This document shows, piece by piece, positions 33,989 to 42,452 of a stretch of DNA of 64,000 nucleotides. Every line of letters begins with the position of its first letter. The first letter of the stretch is position 1. The notes under the pieces were generated by a model. It was given only the letters and a program-made list of their open reading frames with translations. It did not search any database and had not been told where the DNA came from. This DNA comes from an uncultured Isosphaeraceae bacterium (GTDB lineage: Bacteria > Planctomycetota > Planctomycetia > Isosphaerales > Isosphaeraceae). The stretch covers positions 1 through 64,000 of the forward strand of contig CAMFLR010000009.1 of NCBI GenBank assembly GCA_945957605.1. The letters run 5' to 3'. Both the position numbers and the translations under genes were made by a program.

Positions 33989-34723
33989 TTACGAATTCGC
34001 GTCGAACTGGATGGGTGGCAATGCCTGAACTGCACCTCGAAGCGTTTGTTCCCACTGGGCTTGAATCGCGGCCAGATCAGGATCGCGCTCGGAAAACCGC
34101 CGCTGCTTGCGTATCGTCAAATCATCGCGTTCATAGACAAGCAAATCAATCGGCGGGCCAACCGTCACATTCGAACGCATTGTCGAGTCGAGCGAAATCA
34201 ACGCATAGCGCGCACCGTCTTCGAGCGTTGTCCGTTCATAGCGCACGCCGCGATCGAGAATCGGCCGACCATATTTGCATTCGCCAATTTGAAGAAAAGG
34301 CGAATCCTCGGTCGCTCGTAGCGGGTTCCCTTGCGGATAGATCAAATAAAGATCATGCGGCTGACCGCGAATCTGTCCGGCTAGAATGATGTTCACGTTG
34401 AACTTGAAATCATCGCGCTCCAGAGCCTCGCGATCGAGCTCAGCCACGCGCCGCACTTGCTCGCCCACCGCGCGAGCGGCCTCGTACATCGTGTCAACGC
34501 TCGCCAGGCCCGATCCGTGGTCGAAATCTTTGCGCAGGAGCGTCACGATCGACTGGCTGCACGAAAGGCTGCCGCTCGTCATCAAGACGAACACCCGGTC
34601 CCCCTCGCGGACGAACGTGTGCATTTTGCGGCAGATATTCACCTGATCCGCACCAGCGTTGGACCGCGAGTCCGACGCGGCGACGAACCCTTCTTTCGTG
34701 GAAATTCCCAGACAATACGTCAT
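33989..34723 (-). CDS. Anbu-type proteasome-like peptidase
   Basis: 244 residues. M-T-Y-C-L-G at the N-terminus, with Thr2 as the predicted nucleophile once Met is removed, and FVAASDSRSNAGADQVN are typical of Anbu (ancestral beta subunit), the HslV/20S-like Ntn hydrolase. VFVLMTSGSLSCSQSI, SLDSTMRSNVTVGPPIDLL and the Arg/Asp-rich end also fit. Anbu forms open helical or ring assemblies whose substrates are uncertain. The ATG at 34723 has GGAGAG 8 bases upstream and sets Thr at position 2; the open frame to 34819 is rejected. The usual partners (alpha-E, ATP-grasp and transglutaminase-like genes) are missing here. Confidence 0.9.
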   Translation of the reverse strand: MTYCLGISTKEGFVAASDSRSNAGADQVNICRKMHTFVREGDRVFVLMTSGSLSCSQSIVTLLRKDFDHGSGLASVDTMYEAARAVGEQVRRVAELDREALERDDFKFNVNIILAGQIRGQPHDLYLIYPQGNPLRATEDSPFLQIGECKYGRPILDRGVRYERTTLEDGARYALISLDSTMRSNVTVGPPIDLLVYERDDLTIRKQRRFSERDPDLAAIQAQWEQTLRGAVQALPPIQFDANS

Positions 34724-34863
34724 CGCGCCTGCTCTCCGACAAATGTCACGTCGATCGGACGACTCTCGCCGCCGACCCTCATTTGTTCGTGAATACCATG
34801 CAGCGCGAACCGGTGGCAAGTCAACGTACCGGTCGGGGCGAAATTCGTCGCAGATTAGGCGAA

Positions 34864-36306
34864 TCAGGCGATCAGTTCATGCACAATCTTCGCCCGCTGG
34901 CCGTCGATGAGCGATCCATCACCATTCGCGCGTTTGAACACCAGCGATTTGTGATCCAGCCCGAAGAGATGGAGCAGCGTCGCGTGGTAATCGGAGTGCA
35001 TGACGATCTTTTCGACCGCCTTGTGCCCCAACTCATCCGTCGCGCCGTGGACATACCCACCTCGCAGGCCACCACCCGCGAACCATGAGGTAAATCCATA
35101 CGTGTTATGGTCACGACCAATGTTTTTTTCGTTCTGAATCACCGGCAAGCGGCCCATCTCGCCACCCCAGGCCACGAGCGTGGTGTCGAGCAAACCGCGC
35201 TGCTTGAGGTCGCGCACGAGAGCCGCGGACGGCAGATCGACGCGTTTGCACATCGCGGGCAAGGCCGTGGCAATGCCGCCGTGATGATCCCAACTTTGAT
35301 TGCCGGTGCAGATTTGCACGAACCGGACGCCGCGCTCGACCAGTCGCCGCGCCATCAAGCAGCGAATCCCAAACTCGCGCGATTCGGGCCGATCGATACC
35401 ATACATCTTGAGCGTCGCTTGCGATTCGCCCGAGATATCGAGCGCCTCGCGCGTCGAAGTTTGCATCCGCGCCGCTAGCTCGTAACTATTGATTCGCGCG
35501 GCAAGATCGTGCTCGCCCGGATGCGTCGCCAGATGCTCACGGTTGATCTCGCCAAGATATTTGAGATAACGCTCCTGCGGCTTCCCTTTAACGCGATCGG
35601 GCGGGTCGAGATTCAAAACGCGAGGCTCGCGCGGACGAATGACAGTCCCCTGATAAACGGCAGGCAACCAGCCGCTCGACCAATTGTCGACACCCAAAAC
35701 CGGCACGCCGCCAGGGTCGGTCAGCACGCAATAGGCGGGAAGCTGGTCGCTCTCCGAACCGAGTGCATAAGTCAGCCACGAACCGAGCGCGGGCCGGCCT
35801 TCGAGAATGCGTCCCGTGTTGAGCGCATTGATCGACTGTCCATGATTGTTCACGCCGGTTTGCATCGATCGCACGAGGCAAATGTCGTCGGCCACTCCCG
35901 CCAGGCCGGGTAACAGTTCGCTCAGTTCCATCCCGCATTCGCCGTGCTTGGCGAACTTCCAGGGGCTGCCAAACAACTTTGAGCTAGCCTCGCCCGCGTT
36001 ATCGAACTGGATGTCACCCGTAAAACTTTTGCCGCTGCGCTTGGTGAGTTCGGGCTTGGGGTCGAACAGGTCGATATGGCTCGGCCCACCCTGCATGAAC
36101 AGGTTGATCATCGCTTTCGCATGAGCGGGCGCAGGGGGCTGCTTCGGCTTGACGTCGAACGTCACGCGTTCAAGCGTCGGCTTGCGCGGATCGGCGGCAA
36201 ACGCGTTATCGCGTTGCATCAGCCAGGCAAGGGCGAGAGATCCAATTCCCAGCCCCTGCTGGGCCAGAAAATGCCGACGGCTCGATTGAAGTGAACGATG
36301 AAACAC
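34864..36306 (-). CDS. DUF1501 protein, Tat-exported (first copy)
   Basis: 480 residues. The Tat-like leader is SSRRHFLAQQGLGIGSLALA. The body is the DUF1501 (sulfatase-fold, alkaline-phosphatase-superfamily) domain: INLFMQGGPSHIDLFDPKPE at the N-terminus, SWDHHGGI, and LVAWGGEMGRLPVIQ near the C-terminus. The D/H residues of these motifs would bind metal. The GTG at 36306 has AGGAG 6 bases upstream. It starts 19 bases after the PSD1 gene, the standard DUF1549/DUF1553-DUF1501 operon of planctomycetes. The substrate is not established; periplasmic hydrolysis of sulfated or phosphorylated compounds is suspected. Confidence 0.93.
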   Translation of the reverse strand: MFHRSLQSSRRHFLAQQGLGIGSLALAWLMQRDNAFAADPRKPTLERVTFDVKPKQPPAPAHAKAMINLFMQGGPSHIDLFDPKPELTKRSGKSFTGDIQFDNAGEASSKLFGSPWKFAKHGECGMELSELLPGLAGVADDICLVRSMQTGVNNHGQSINALNTGRILEGRPALGSWLTYALGSESDQLPAYCVLTDPGGVPVLGVDNWSSGWLPAVYQGTVIRPREPRVLNLDPPDRVKGKPQERYLKYLGEINREHLATHPGEHDLAARINSYELAARMQTSTREALDISGESQATLKMYGIDRPESREFGIRCLMARRLVERGVRFVQICTGNQSWDHHGGIATALPAMCKRVDLPSAALVRDLKQRGLLDTTLVAWGGEMGRLPVIQNEKNIGRDHNTYGFTSWFAGGGLRGGYVHGATDELGHKAVEKIVMHSDYHATLLHLFGLDHKSLVFKRANGDGSLIDGQRAKIVHELIA

Positions 36307-36325
36307 GTCAAGCTCCTCGCATCAT

Positions 36326-38944
36326 TCAATCAATGTAGAGAAACGCATTCGACCCCATGAGCGCCTGGCAAAAGCTGGCCAGCGCCTGACGTTCGGGATC
36401 GGGTGCCTTCGCCAATTTCTCGGCGGTCGCCTTGCTAGCGAATTCCGTCTTCTGCTCGTTCATGAACGCCACCGCCGCATTAACTTGCGCTGCGGCCGGC
36501 TCAGAGCCAAACGCAATCCGCCACGCCAGCTTCACCCGCGCAGCCTTATCGGCGCCCGCTTGCTTGATCACGCGATCAGCGAATACTTCCGATTGCGCCA
36601 CGGCGAATTCATTGTTCATCAAAGCAAGCGATTGCGGCGAAACGGTCGACACCGCGCGCTTCGTACAATTCGGGTCGAGCGTTGGCACATCGAACGATTC
36701 GGTGAAACTCAGCGGCAACGAGCGCCGCACCTGAACGTAAATGCTCCGACGGAACTCCTCGGCTCCCAGCGATCCCGGCGTGCCATTTTGCCGCCCCGCC
36801 GAGTCGCGCGTATCCTTGCCGATCAGCACCTGCCCAGCCTCGTCGGGAGCCACGGGCAAGGGCGGACCGTACATATTCAGATTGAGCGCACCGCTGCACG
36901 CGAGCATCGCGTCGCGCACGGCTTCCGACTCCAACCGCCGCACCGACATCCGGCCAATCAGCCGGTTGTCGGGATCGACCGCATCAAGCGCTGTTGTGCG
37001 CGCCGAACTCTGTCGATAGGCGTTTGATGTCATGATCAGGCGATGAATATGCTTGAGCCGCCATCCGTTGTGCATAAATTCATCGGCCTGCCAGTCGAGC
37101 AATTCGGGATGGCTAGGACGTTCCCCCAGCATGCCGAAATCGCCGGGCGTGGCGACGAGCCCCTTGCCAAAATGATTGAGCCAGATGCGATTGACCAAGA
37201 CCCGCGCAACCAGCGGATGCTTGCCGCTCGTGAGGTGTCGAGCATACGCCAGCCGGCGCCCGCTCGATTGCGCACTGGGCGCTGCGATACTCAGCTTTCC
37301 CGCCGCGCTCAGAACCATCAACTCGTCGGGCTGAACCTCGTGCGCAGGCTGTTTAGGATCGCCACGCGTAAACAGAAACGTTTTGGGGACGCGTCCGGGC
37401 TGCTCGTTGAGTGCGTGAAAAAACGCCTCGGCAGGACGCTTGGCATTCGCCGCCGCGATCTTCTTGTCAAACTCCGCCATGATCGCGTTGTGCGAGCTGG
37501 CGTCATAGAGACTGACGTTCCCCGCCGAAACCAGCACGCGCGGATAGGTCTTAAGCAACTGGTTTTGTTCGCTCGTGCGCTTGGCGTCAGGCGTGTCGCG
37601 CGCTTGGCGTGCCTTCGTGCGTTCGGGCTCGGCAATTTGTCCCAGCTCGCGTTCGAGCACTCGCTTGACCAGTTCCTCAATCTTCTTACCGCGTTCGACG
37701 TTGAGTGCATTCACCGCCGCATCAACCTCAGTCGATTGCCGACGCTCATCAGGCGACCACAGCGAGATCAACCGTTGCGGCGAATTCCGCCAGTTCGCCA
37801 CGTCAAACGCCGGCTCGAAGACCGCGCGGAAGCGATAGTAATCATCATGCGTAATTGGATCATAACGATGCGAATGACACTGCGCGCAGCCGACCGTCAG
37901 TCCCAGCAGCGACGACGAAACCACCTTGATCGTCTCGGCCACAACATCATTACGCGCTTGGACAACTTCGGCACCCCCTTCGCTCGACGAGTCGGGTGCC
38001 ATGCGCAAGAAGCCGGTGGCAGCGAGTTTATCGTGATCGGCCGTGTCGAGATTATCGTATGAGCTGGCGATCATTTCATCGCCGGCCATTTGTTCTTGGA
38101 TCAAGATATTCCAGGGACGATCATTGTTCAAACTACGAATGACATAGTCACGATAACGATATGCATGCGGCCGAATCGCGTCGCCCGAAGGATTGCCATC
38201 GCTATCGGCGTATCCCACAACATCAAGCCAATGCCGCGCCCAGCGCTCACCATAGCGTGGCGATACCAGCAAGCGATCGATCAACCGTTCATAAGCGTCG
38301 GCAGATGTATCCTTGAGAAACGCGTCGATTTCGTCGATCGTCGGCGGTAAGCCGGTCAGGTCAAACGTCGCGCGACGAATCAGCGCGTGCCGCTCAGCCA
38401 CCTTGCTGTAGCCAAGCCCCTTCGCCTCGAGTTTGGCGAGCAAGAACGCATCGACCGGAGTACGAACCGCCGCCGCGTTCTTGACCTTGGGCACCTCGGG
38501 CCGCTTCACCGGCTGAAACGACCAGAACCCGCGTTCCTCGGCCGTCAAAACCGGTCCGGGCGGCAGCGATTTGGGCTCTGGACCCGTCACCTTGGCCCCA
38601 GCATCAATCCAGGCCCCAATGGTCGCCTTCTCTGCGTCGCTCAGCTTTTTGGGACCGGGCGGCATATCGCCGCTTTCAAGCCGCTCCCAGATCAGGCTTT
38701 CGTCGCGATGCCCTGGAGTGATCGCACCGCCCGAAACTCCTCCCCTGCGCATCGCCCGAACGATCCGCAAGTCAAGCTTTCCCTTGGGTTTCGGTTCCTC
38801 GCCATGACAGTGAAAGCAGTGCGCCTTGAGAATGGGCCGAACGTGCGTCTCAAAATTCAACGATGCACCAGCCGGTTCCGCCGCCCCAAGGCGCGTTCCC
38901 AAAGCCAGCAGAAACACGACGACCAGATGGCAGTTGAGACGCAT
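36326..38944 (-). CDS. PSD1-type planctomycete cytochrome c / DUF1549 / DUF1553 protein
   Basis: 872 residues. The signal peptide ends at AAE (residue ~22). A planctomycete cytochrome c domain carries C43-F-H-C46-H47 as the heme c site, then LRIVRAMRRGG and P-P-G-P-x-x-L. DUF1549 begins FWSFQPVKRPEVPKVK (~145). DUF1553 forms the C-terminal half (LVNRIWLNHFGKGLVATPGD, SNAYRQSSA, MNNEFAVAQ). A Lys/Glu-rich helix sits between them. The ATG at 38944 is preferred (GGAGGG 10 bases upstream); the frame to 39001 lacks a signal sequence at its start. It likely works in the periplasm with the co-transcribed DUF1501 protein. Oxidative chemistry is assumed from the heme, but no reaction is known. Confidence 0.94.
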   Translation of the reverse strand: MRLNCHLVVVFLLALGTRLGAAEPAGASLNFETHVRPILKAHCFHCHGEEPKPKGKLDLRIVRAMRRGGVSGGAITPGHRDESLIWERLESGDMPPGPKKLSDAEKATIGAWIDAGAKVTGPEPKSLPPGPVLTAEERGFWSFQPVKRPEVPKVKNAAAVRTPVDAFLLAKLEAKGLGYSKVAERHALIRRATFDLTGLPPTIDEIDAFLKDTSADAYERLIDRLLVSPRYGERWARHWLDVVGYADSDGNPSGDAIRPHAYRYRDYVIRSLNNDRPWNILIQEQMAGDEMIASSYDNLDTADHDKLAATGFLRMAPDSSSEGGAEVVQARNDVVAETIKVVSSSLLGLTVGCAQCHSHRYDPITHDDYYRFRAVFEPAFDVANWRNSPQRLISLWSPDERRQSTEVDAAVNALNVERGKKIEELVKRVLERELGQIAEPERTKARQARDTPDAKRTSEQNQLLKTYPRVLVSAGNVSLYDASSHNAIMAEFDKKIAAANAKRPAEAFFHALNEQPGRVPKTFLFTRGDPKQPAHEVQPDELMVLSAAGKLSIAAPSAQSSGRRLAYARHLTSGKHPLVARVLVNRIWLNHFGKGLVATPGDFGMLGERPSHPELLDWQADEFMHNGWRLKHIHRLIMTSNAYRQSSARTTALDAVDPDNRLIGRMSVRRLESEAVRDAMLACSGALNLNMYGPPLPVAPDEAGQVLIGKDTRDSAGRQNGTPGSLGAEEFRRSIYVQVRRSLPLSFTESFDVPTLDPNCTKRAVSTVSPQSLALMNNEFAVAQSEVFADRVIKQAGADKAARVKLAWRIAFGSEPAAAQVNAAVAFMNEQKTEFASKATAEKLAKAPDPERQALASFCQALMGSNAFLYID

Positions 38945-39040
38945 CGCGGTCTCGCCCTCCACGGCACAACTGTTGACACTCAATTGTTTAACATACTGCA
39001 AAACGCGAGGCGAGACAATGCGAACGGCGGGTTCTGAGGG

Positions 39041-40804
39041 TCATTTGACGAGCGTCAAAACAATGCCACGCACATCCATGACACCGGTTCCAGGCACGTC
39101 GAGGGCCTTGAGCGTGAGCGTCCCCTGCCCCTGGGCCAGGTCAATCGACCCGAGCCGAAGCGGCTTGAAATCTTTCACCAATGATTCACCCGCACGAGGA
39201 ACGCGGTCGTTCTCATCGCCACGCGCAGGGGGATCCCACGCCTCGCTTGTTTTGCCAGCCAGTTTCGCGCCGTTGAACGCGAGTTCGACCGTGGCACCAA
39301 CATCGGCCTGGCGAACCGTGCGAAGGATCTCAACGTCATAACGGCCAGATGTCGCCACTTCGATATTCCACGTCATGCTGCCACTGATCGTTTTCCAGTT
39401 CGTGAAGTACGAACAGTTGGGTGCTCGAGCGCTGCGTTCGATACCGCCGTGCGGCACGCCATCGCGGGCGGGAAGCGGCGTCCGAGGGAACTCGCGATAA
39501 CCGACGGTAAACGGTCGGGTGTCAGCCAAGCCTCGCGGCCCGACATCGCGCCGGTGATTTGCGACGGCCTCAACGAGCGTCTTGGTAAGGGCAGGATTCG
39601 CCTCAGCGATATCCCGAGTTTGTCCCGGGTCGGCAATCATGTCATAAAGTTTGCCGGAAGCACTCAGGCGATGCGTTTGCGTCCGCGCACTCACTTGGTT
39701 GGCCCAGGCGTTGAATAGAACGCGTTCGGGCGTGTCCGATCGTTCGCCCTTGAGCCAAGGAGCCAAATTCACGCCGTCGAGCGGCTTGCCTCCGCTGAGT
39801 TGCACGTCGCAAAGGGCAGCAAACGTCGGCAGCAGGTCGATTGCGCCGGCAATCGGCAAAATCGTAGTGCCGCCCTTGATGGCCTTTGGCCAACGAATGA
39901 TCGCTGGCGATCGCACGCCGCCTTCGTCGGTGGTTCCTTTGCGACCTTTCATCCCGCCGTTCCAGCGAAAAGCGTTCGGACCATTATCGCTGAAGTAGAA
40001 AACGATCGTATCATCGGCGAGATTAAGCGATTTCAAATGTGCAAGCATCCGACCGACGTTGTCGTCGATGTTCTCACACATCGCCAAAGCTGCGCGAGTA
40101 AAGGCGAGATCTTCAGGATCGCCCGTCTTTGCTCGCAATGGCAGAGGTTTATCCTTAAATCGCGCCCAGTAAGGGTCGGGAACTTGCATCGGCGAATGCG
40201 GCGTATTGAACGTGATCATGCAGAAGAACGGTTTGTCTTTATATGCGTTAACGTATTCCATCGCGTGCGAAGTCAAATCATCAGCCAAGAAGCCCTTACC
40301 TTGCGTGGGCTGGCCATTGTGTTCGAGCGGCGGCGAAAAATAGTCGCCCCAGTGGCCGGAAGTGAAGCCGTAATACTCCTGAAAACCACGAGCATTCGGG
40401 TGATAAGGATACTGGCTCCCATTGTGCCACTTGCCGAACATCGCGGTTGCATAACCGGCCGCACGAAAATGCTCGGCGATCGTCTTTTCGCCCAGATTCA
40501 ACCGTTCTCCGCCCGAGGTGACATCGCGCACACCACCGCGCGTGTGATAACGCCCGGTCAGAAATTCCGCACGAGTCGGCGAACAAACGGGGCAAACAAA
40601 AAATCGATCAAACCGTGCCCCATCACGCGCCAGCGAATCAATATTCGGGGTGCTGAGATTCGTATTGCCGCTGATCGAGAGATCGCCCCACCCTTGGTCG
40701 TCAGTCAGGAATATGACGACGTTGGGCCGGCGATCTGCGCCCATGAGAATCGGAAGAAAGAGCCCGAGCAGCACGATGCGAATCAAAGGCGTCAGATATC
40801 TCAT
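39041..40804 (-). CDS. Secreted arylsulfatase-type sulfatase with C-terminal beta domain
   Basis: 587 residues. Signal peptide ends near MGA (residue ~23). The sulfatase fold begins PNVVIFLTDDQGWGD (metal Asp35, Asp36). The formylglycine site is C74-S-P-T-R78 followed by A-E-F-L-T-G-R, the Cys type matured by FGE. WHNGSQYPYHP and YFSDNGPNAF are further motifs. Residues ~455-587 add a beta-rich module (NCSYFTNWKTISGSMTWNIE) like carbohydrate-binding domains. It would remove sulfate from glycans. The start is ATG 40804; a TTG at 40816 is possible. It lies between DUF1501 and PSD1 genes on one strand. Target sugar unknown. Confidence 0.94.
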   Translation of the reverse strand: MRYLTPLIRIVLLGLFLPILMGADRRPNVVIFLTDDQGWGDLSISGNTNLSTPNIDSLARDGARFDRFFVCPVCSPTRAEFLTGRYHTRGGVRDVTSGGERLNLGEKTIAEHFRAAGYATAMFGKWHNGSQYPYHPNARGFQEYYGFTSGHWGDYFSPPLEHNGQPTQGKGFLADDLTSHAMEYVNAYKDKPFFCMITFNTPHSPMQVPDPYWARFKDKPLPLRAKTGDPEDLAFTRAALAMCENIDDNVGRMLAHLKSLNLADDTIVFYFSDNGPNAFRWNGGMKGRKGTTDEGGVRSPAIIRWPKAIKGGTTILPIAGAIDLLPTFAALCDVQLSGGKPLDGVNLAPWLKGERSDTPERVLFNAWANQVSARTQTHRLSASGKLYDMIADPGQTRDIAEANPALTKTLVEAVANHRRDVGPRGLADTRPFTVGYREFPRTPLPARDGVPHGGIERSARAPNCSYFTNWKTISGSMTWNIEVATSGRYDVEILRTVRQADVGATVELAFNGAKLAGKTSEAWDPPARGDENDRVPRAGESLVKDFKPLRLGSIDLAQGQGTLTLKALDVPGTGVMDVRGIVLTLVK

Positions 40805-40833
40805 GATGATGTTCAAGCTCTTTCACACTGCGA

Positions 40834-42186
40834 TCAGAACAGCTCGGCAATTGGCCGTCCGCCCGCCGCGACAATCGGATTCGGCCGGTTCGTCGTGCCA
40901 TACCAGTTCGATTCGAGGTCGATCCCAAGGTAGGAAAACACAGTCGCCGCCAGATCTTGCGGGGTCACCTTGCGATCAAGAATCGAATGCCCCTTGCGAT
41001 CGGTCGACCCGATAATCTGCCCGTGTCGCAATCCGCCGCCCGCCATCACCATCGACATGACGTTCAGCCAGTGTTCGCGACCACCCTCGGCATTAATCAG
41101 CGGCGAACGGCCGAATTCGCCCATCATCAAGATCAACGTGTCGTCGAGCTTCCCGCGCTGTTCGAGGTCCATGATGAGCGTGGCCAGCGCCTGGTCGACG
41201 CGCGGCAAGAGCGGTTTGAGACCCTTCTCAATCCCCTTCCAGACCACGTTATCGCCGTGGTGATCGAAATAACCCCACGCCCCGCTCACGAGCACGAAAC
41301 GCACTCCAGCCTCGACCAATCGCCGCGCCAGTAGAGCTTTCTGTCCCAGGCTGTCGCGACCGTACGAATCACGCAGGCGCGGGTCTTCCGACTCCAGATT
41401 GAACGCCCGAAGCGCCTTCCCCGAAGTCACCATATCAACGGCAAGCCGAGAATAGTGATCGAGTCCTTCCATCGACGCACTAGCATCAAACGTCCGGTGC
41501 ATGGCGTCGAACTGCTTGCGCATACTCTCGCGATCGGCAATTCGGCCGACGGAAACGCCCTTAGGTGGTGCGAACTGCCCAGCCAGCGCCGTCCCCTGAA
41601 CCGGCGCATAGGCACCACCCATTTCACCCGCGCCCCAAACATCGGCCACCATGCTATCGGCCAGAGCGACGAACGGCGGCAACGCGGGATCGACCGGCCC
41701 GCGGAACTTGGCGGCGATCGAGCCCATCGAAGGAATTCCGCCCCCGTCGCGGCCATCATTCGTGCGCCTGGCGTGCGGGTTACCCGCTTGCATCGTGATC
41801 GGCGTATGGTCGCTGGCCGAGCAATCAACCGAGCGAATAATCGTCAACTTATCCGCAATCGCGGCCTGCCTGGGCAGATATTCGGAGAACCGCACGCCGG
41901 GCAGTTTTGTGGGAATCGTGCCGAACGGCCCGCGAATTTGCTCGGTCATATCGGGCTTGGGATCCCACATATCAATATGACTGGGACCACCCGACAGCCA
42001 GAACAAAATCACCGACTTACGATCGCTCGCCTTCTCCCCCGCCTTCGCCTGCAGCCGCAGCAAGTCGGCGGTGGATAACCCCATCAGGCCCGATAACCCG
42101 GCCTGAAGGAACCAACGGCGCGTCGGCGAGCCAATTCGCAAAACGTCGTTACCCGCGGGCGCAAACGAAAGCAGTTTCCCAATCAT
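40834..42186 (-). CDS. DUF1501 protein, Tat-exported (second copy)
   Basis: 450 residues from ATG 42186 (GGAGAG about 9 bases upstream). The frame open to 42270 is rejected. Tat-type signal SPTRRWFLQAGLSG (~21-34). The DUF1501 domain follows: FWLSGGPSHIDMWDPKPDM, PLVN-like PLINAEGGREHW, MMGEFGRSPLI, and GHSILDRKVTP near the end. It heads a minus-strand run with the sulfatase (29 bases between genes), PSD1 and the first DUF1501 gene, and is divergent from the redoxin-cytochrome gene. It is only distantly similar to the copy at 34864, so they are separate subfamilies rather than recent duplicates. Confidence 0.93.
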   Translation of the reverse strand: MIGKLLSFAPAGNDVLRIGSPTRRWFLQAGLSGLMGLSTADLLRLQAKAGEKASDRKSVILFWLSGGPSHIDMWDPKPDMTEQIRGPFGTIPTKLPGVRFSEYLPRQAAIADKLTIIRSVDCSASDHTPITMQAGNPHARRTNDGRDGGGIPSMGSIAAKFRGPVDPALPPFVALADSMVADVWGAGEMGGAYAPVQGTALAGQFAPPKGVSVGRIADRESMRKQFDAMHRTFDASASMEGLDHYSRLAVDMVTSGKALRAFNLESEDPRLRDSYGRDSLGQKALLARRLVEAGVRFVLVSGAWGYFDHHGDNVVWKGIEKGLKPLLPRVDQALATLIMDLEQRGKLDDTLILMMGEFGRSPLINAEGGREHWLNVMSMVMAGGGLRHGQIIGSTDRKGHSILDRKVTPQDLAATVFSYLGIDLESNWYGTTNRPNPIVAAGGRPIAELF

Positions 42187-42452
42187 TGATGTTCTCTCCG
42201 CGACCGCAGCCGCCCGCAGGGCAGGGACAAAAGGCATCGCCGGGCGAGAGTTTCCCGGGCGATCTTCCACTTACGTCGTCTCTTCTTAACGCAATGTTTA
42301 ACAGTTCTTGGTCATATCGCAAGAGAAATTCGCGCCAATTGGTTACGCGTTGATCTGTCGACTCACCGTCTCGCGTGTCTTCGACTTTTCCAGTATCAAT
42401 GATAGATGTTGGTTCTTCCCCTCCCGCCGCGCAGCAAAGCCAAGGAATGATA
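42187..42452. other. Divergent promoter region with a GC-rich hairpin
   Basis: 266 non-coding bases between divergent DUF1501 and redoxin-cytochrome genes. Arms ATCGCCGGG (42236-42244) and CCCGGGCGAT (42254-42263) form a stem with one bulge, about 50 bases before the DUF1501 start. It would lie in that gene's leader. No promoter boxes can be assigned. Confidence 0.4.

Noticed and set aside
37043-38062. 339-residue open frame opposite the PSD1 gene
   Set aside because: Antisense shadow with biased Arg/Ile composition and no recognisable motif.
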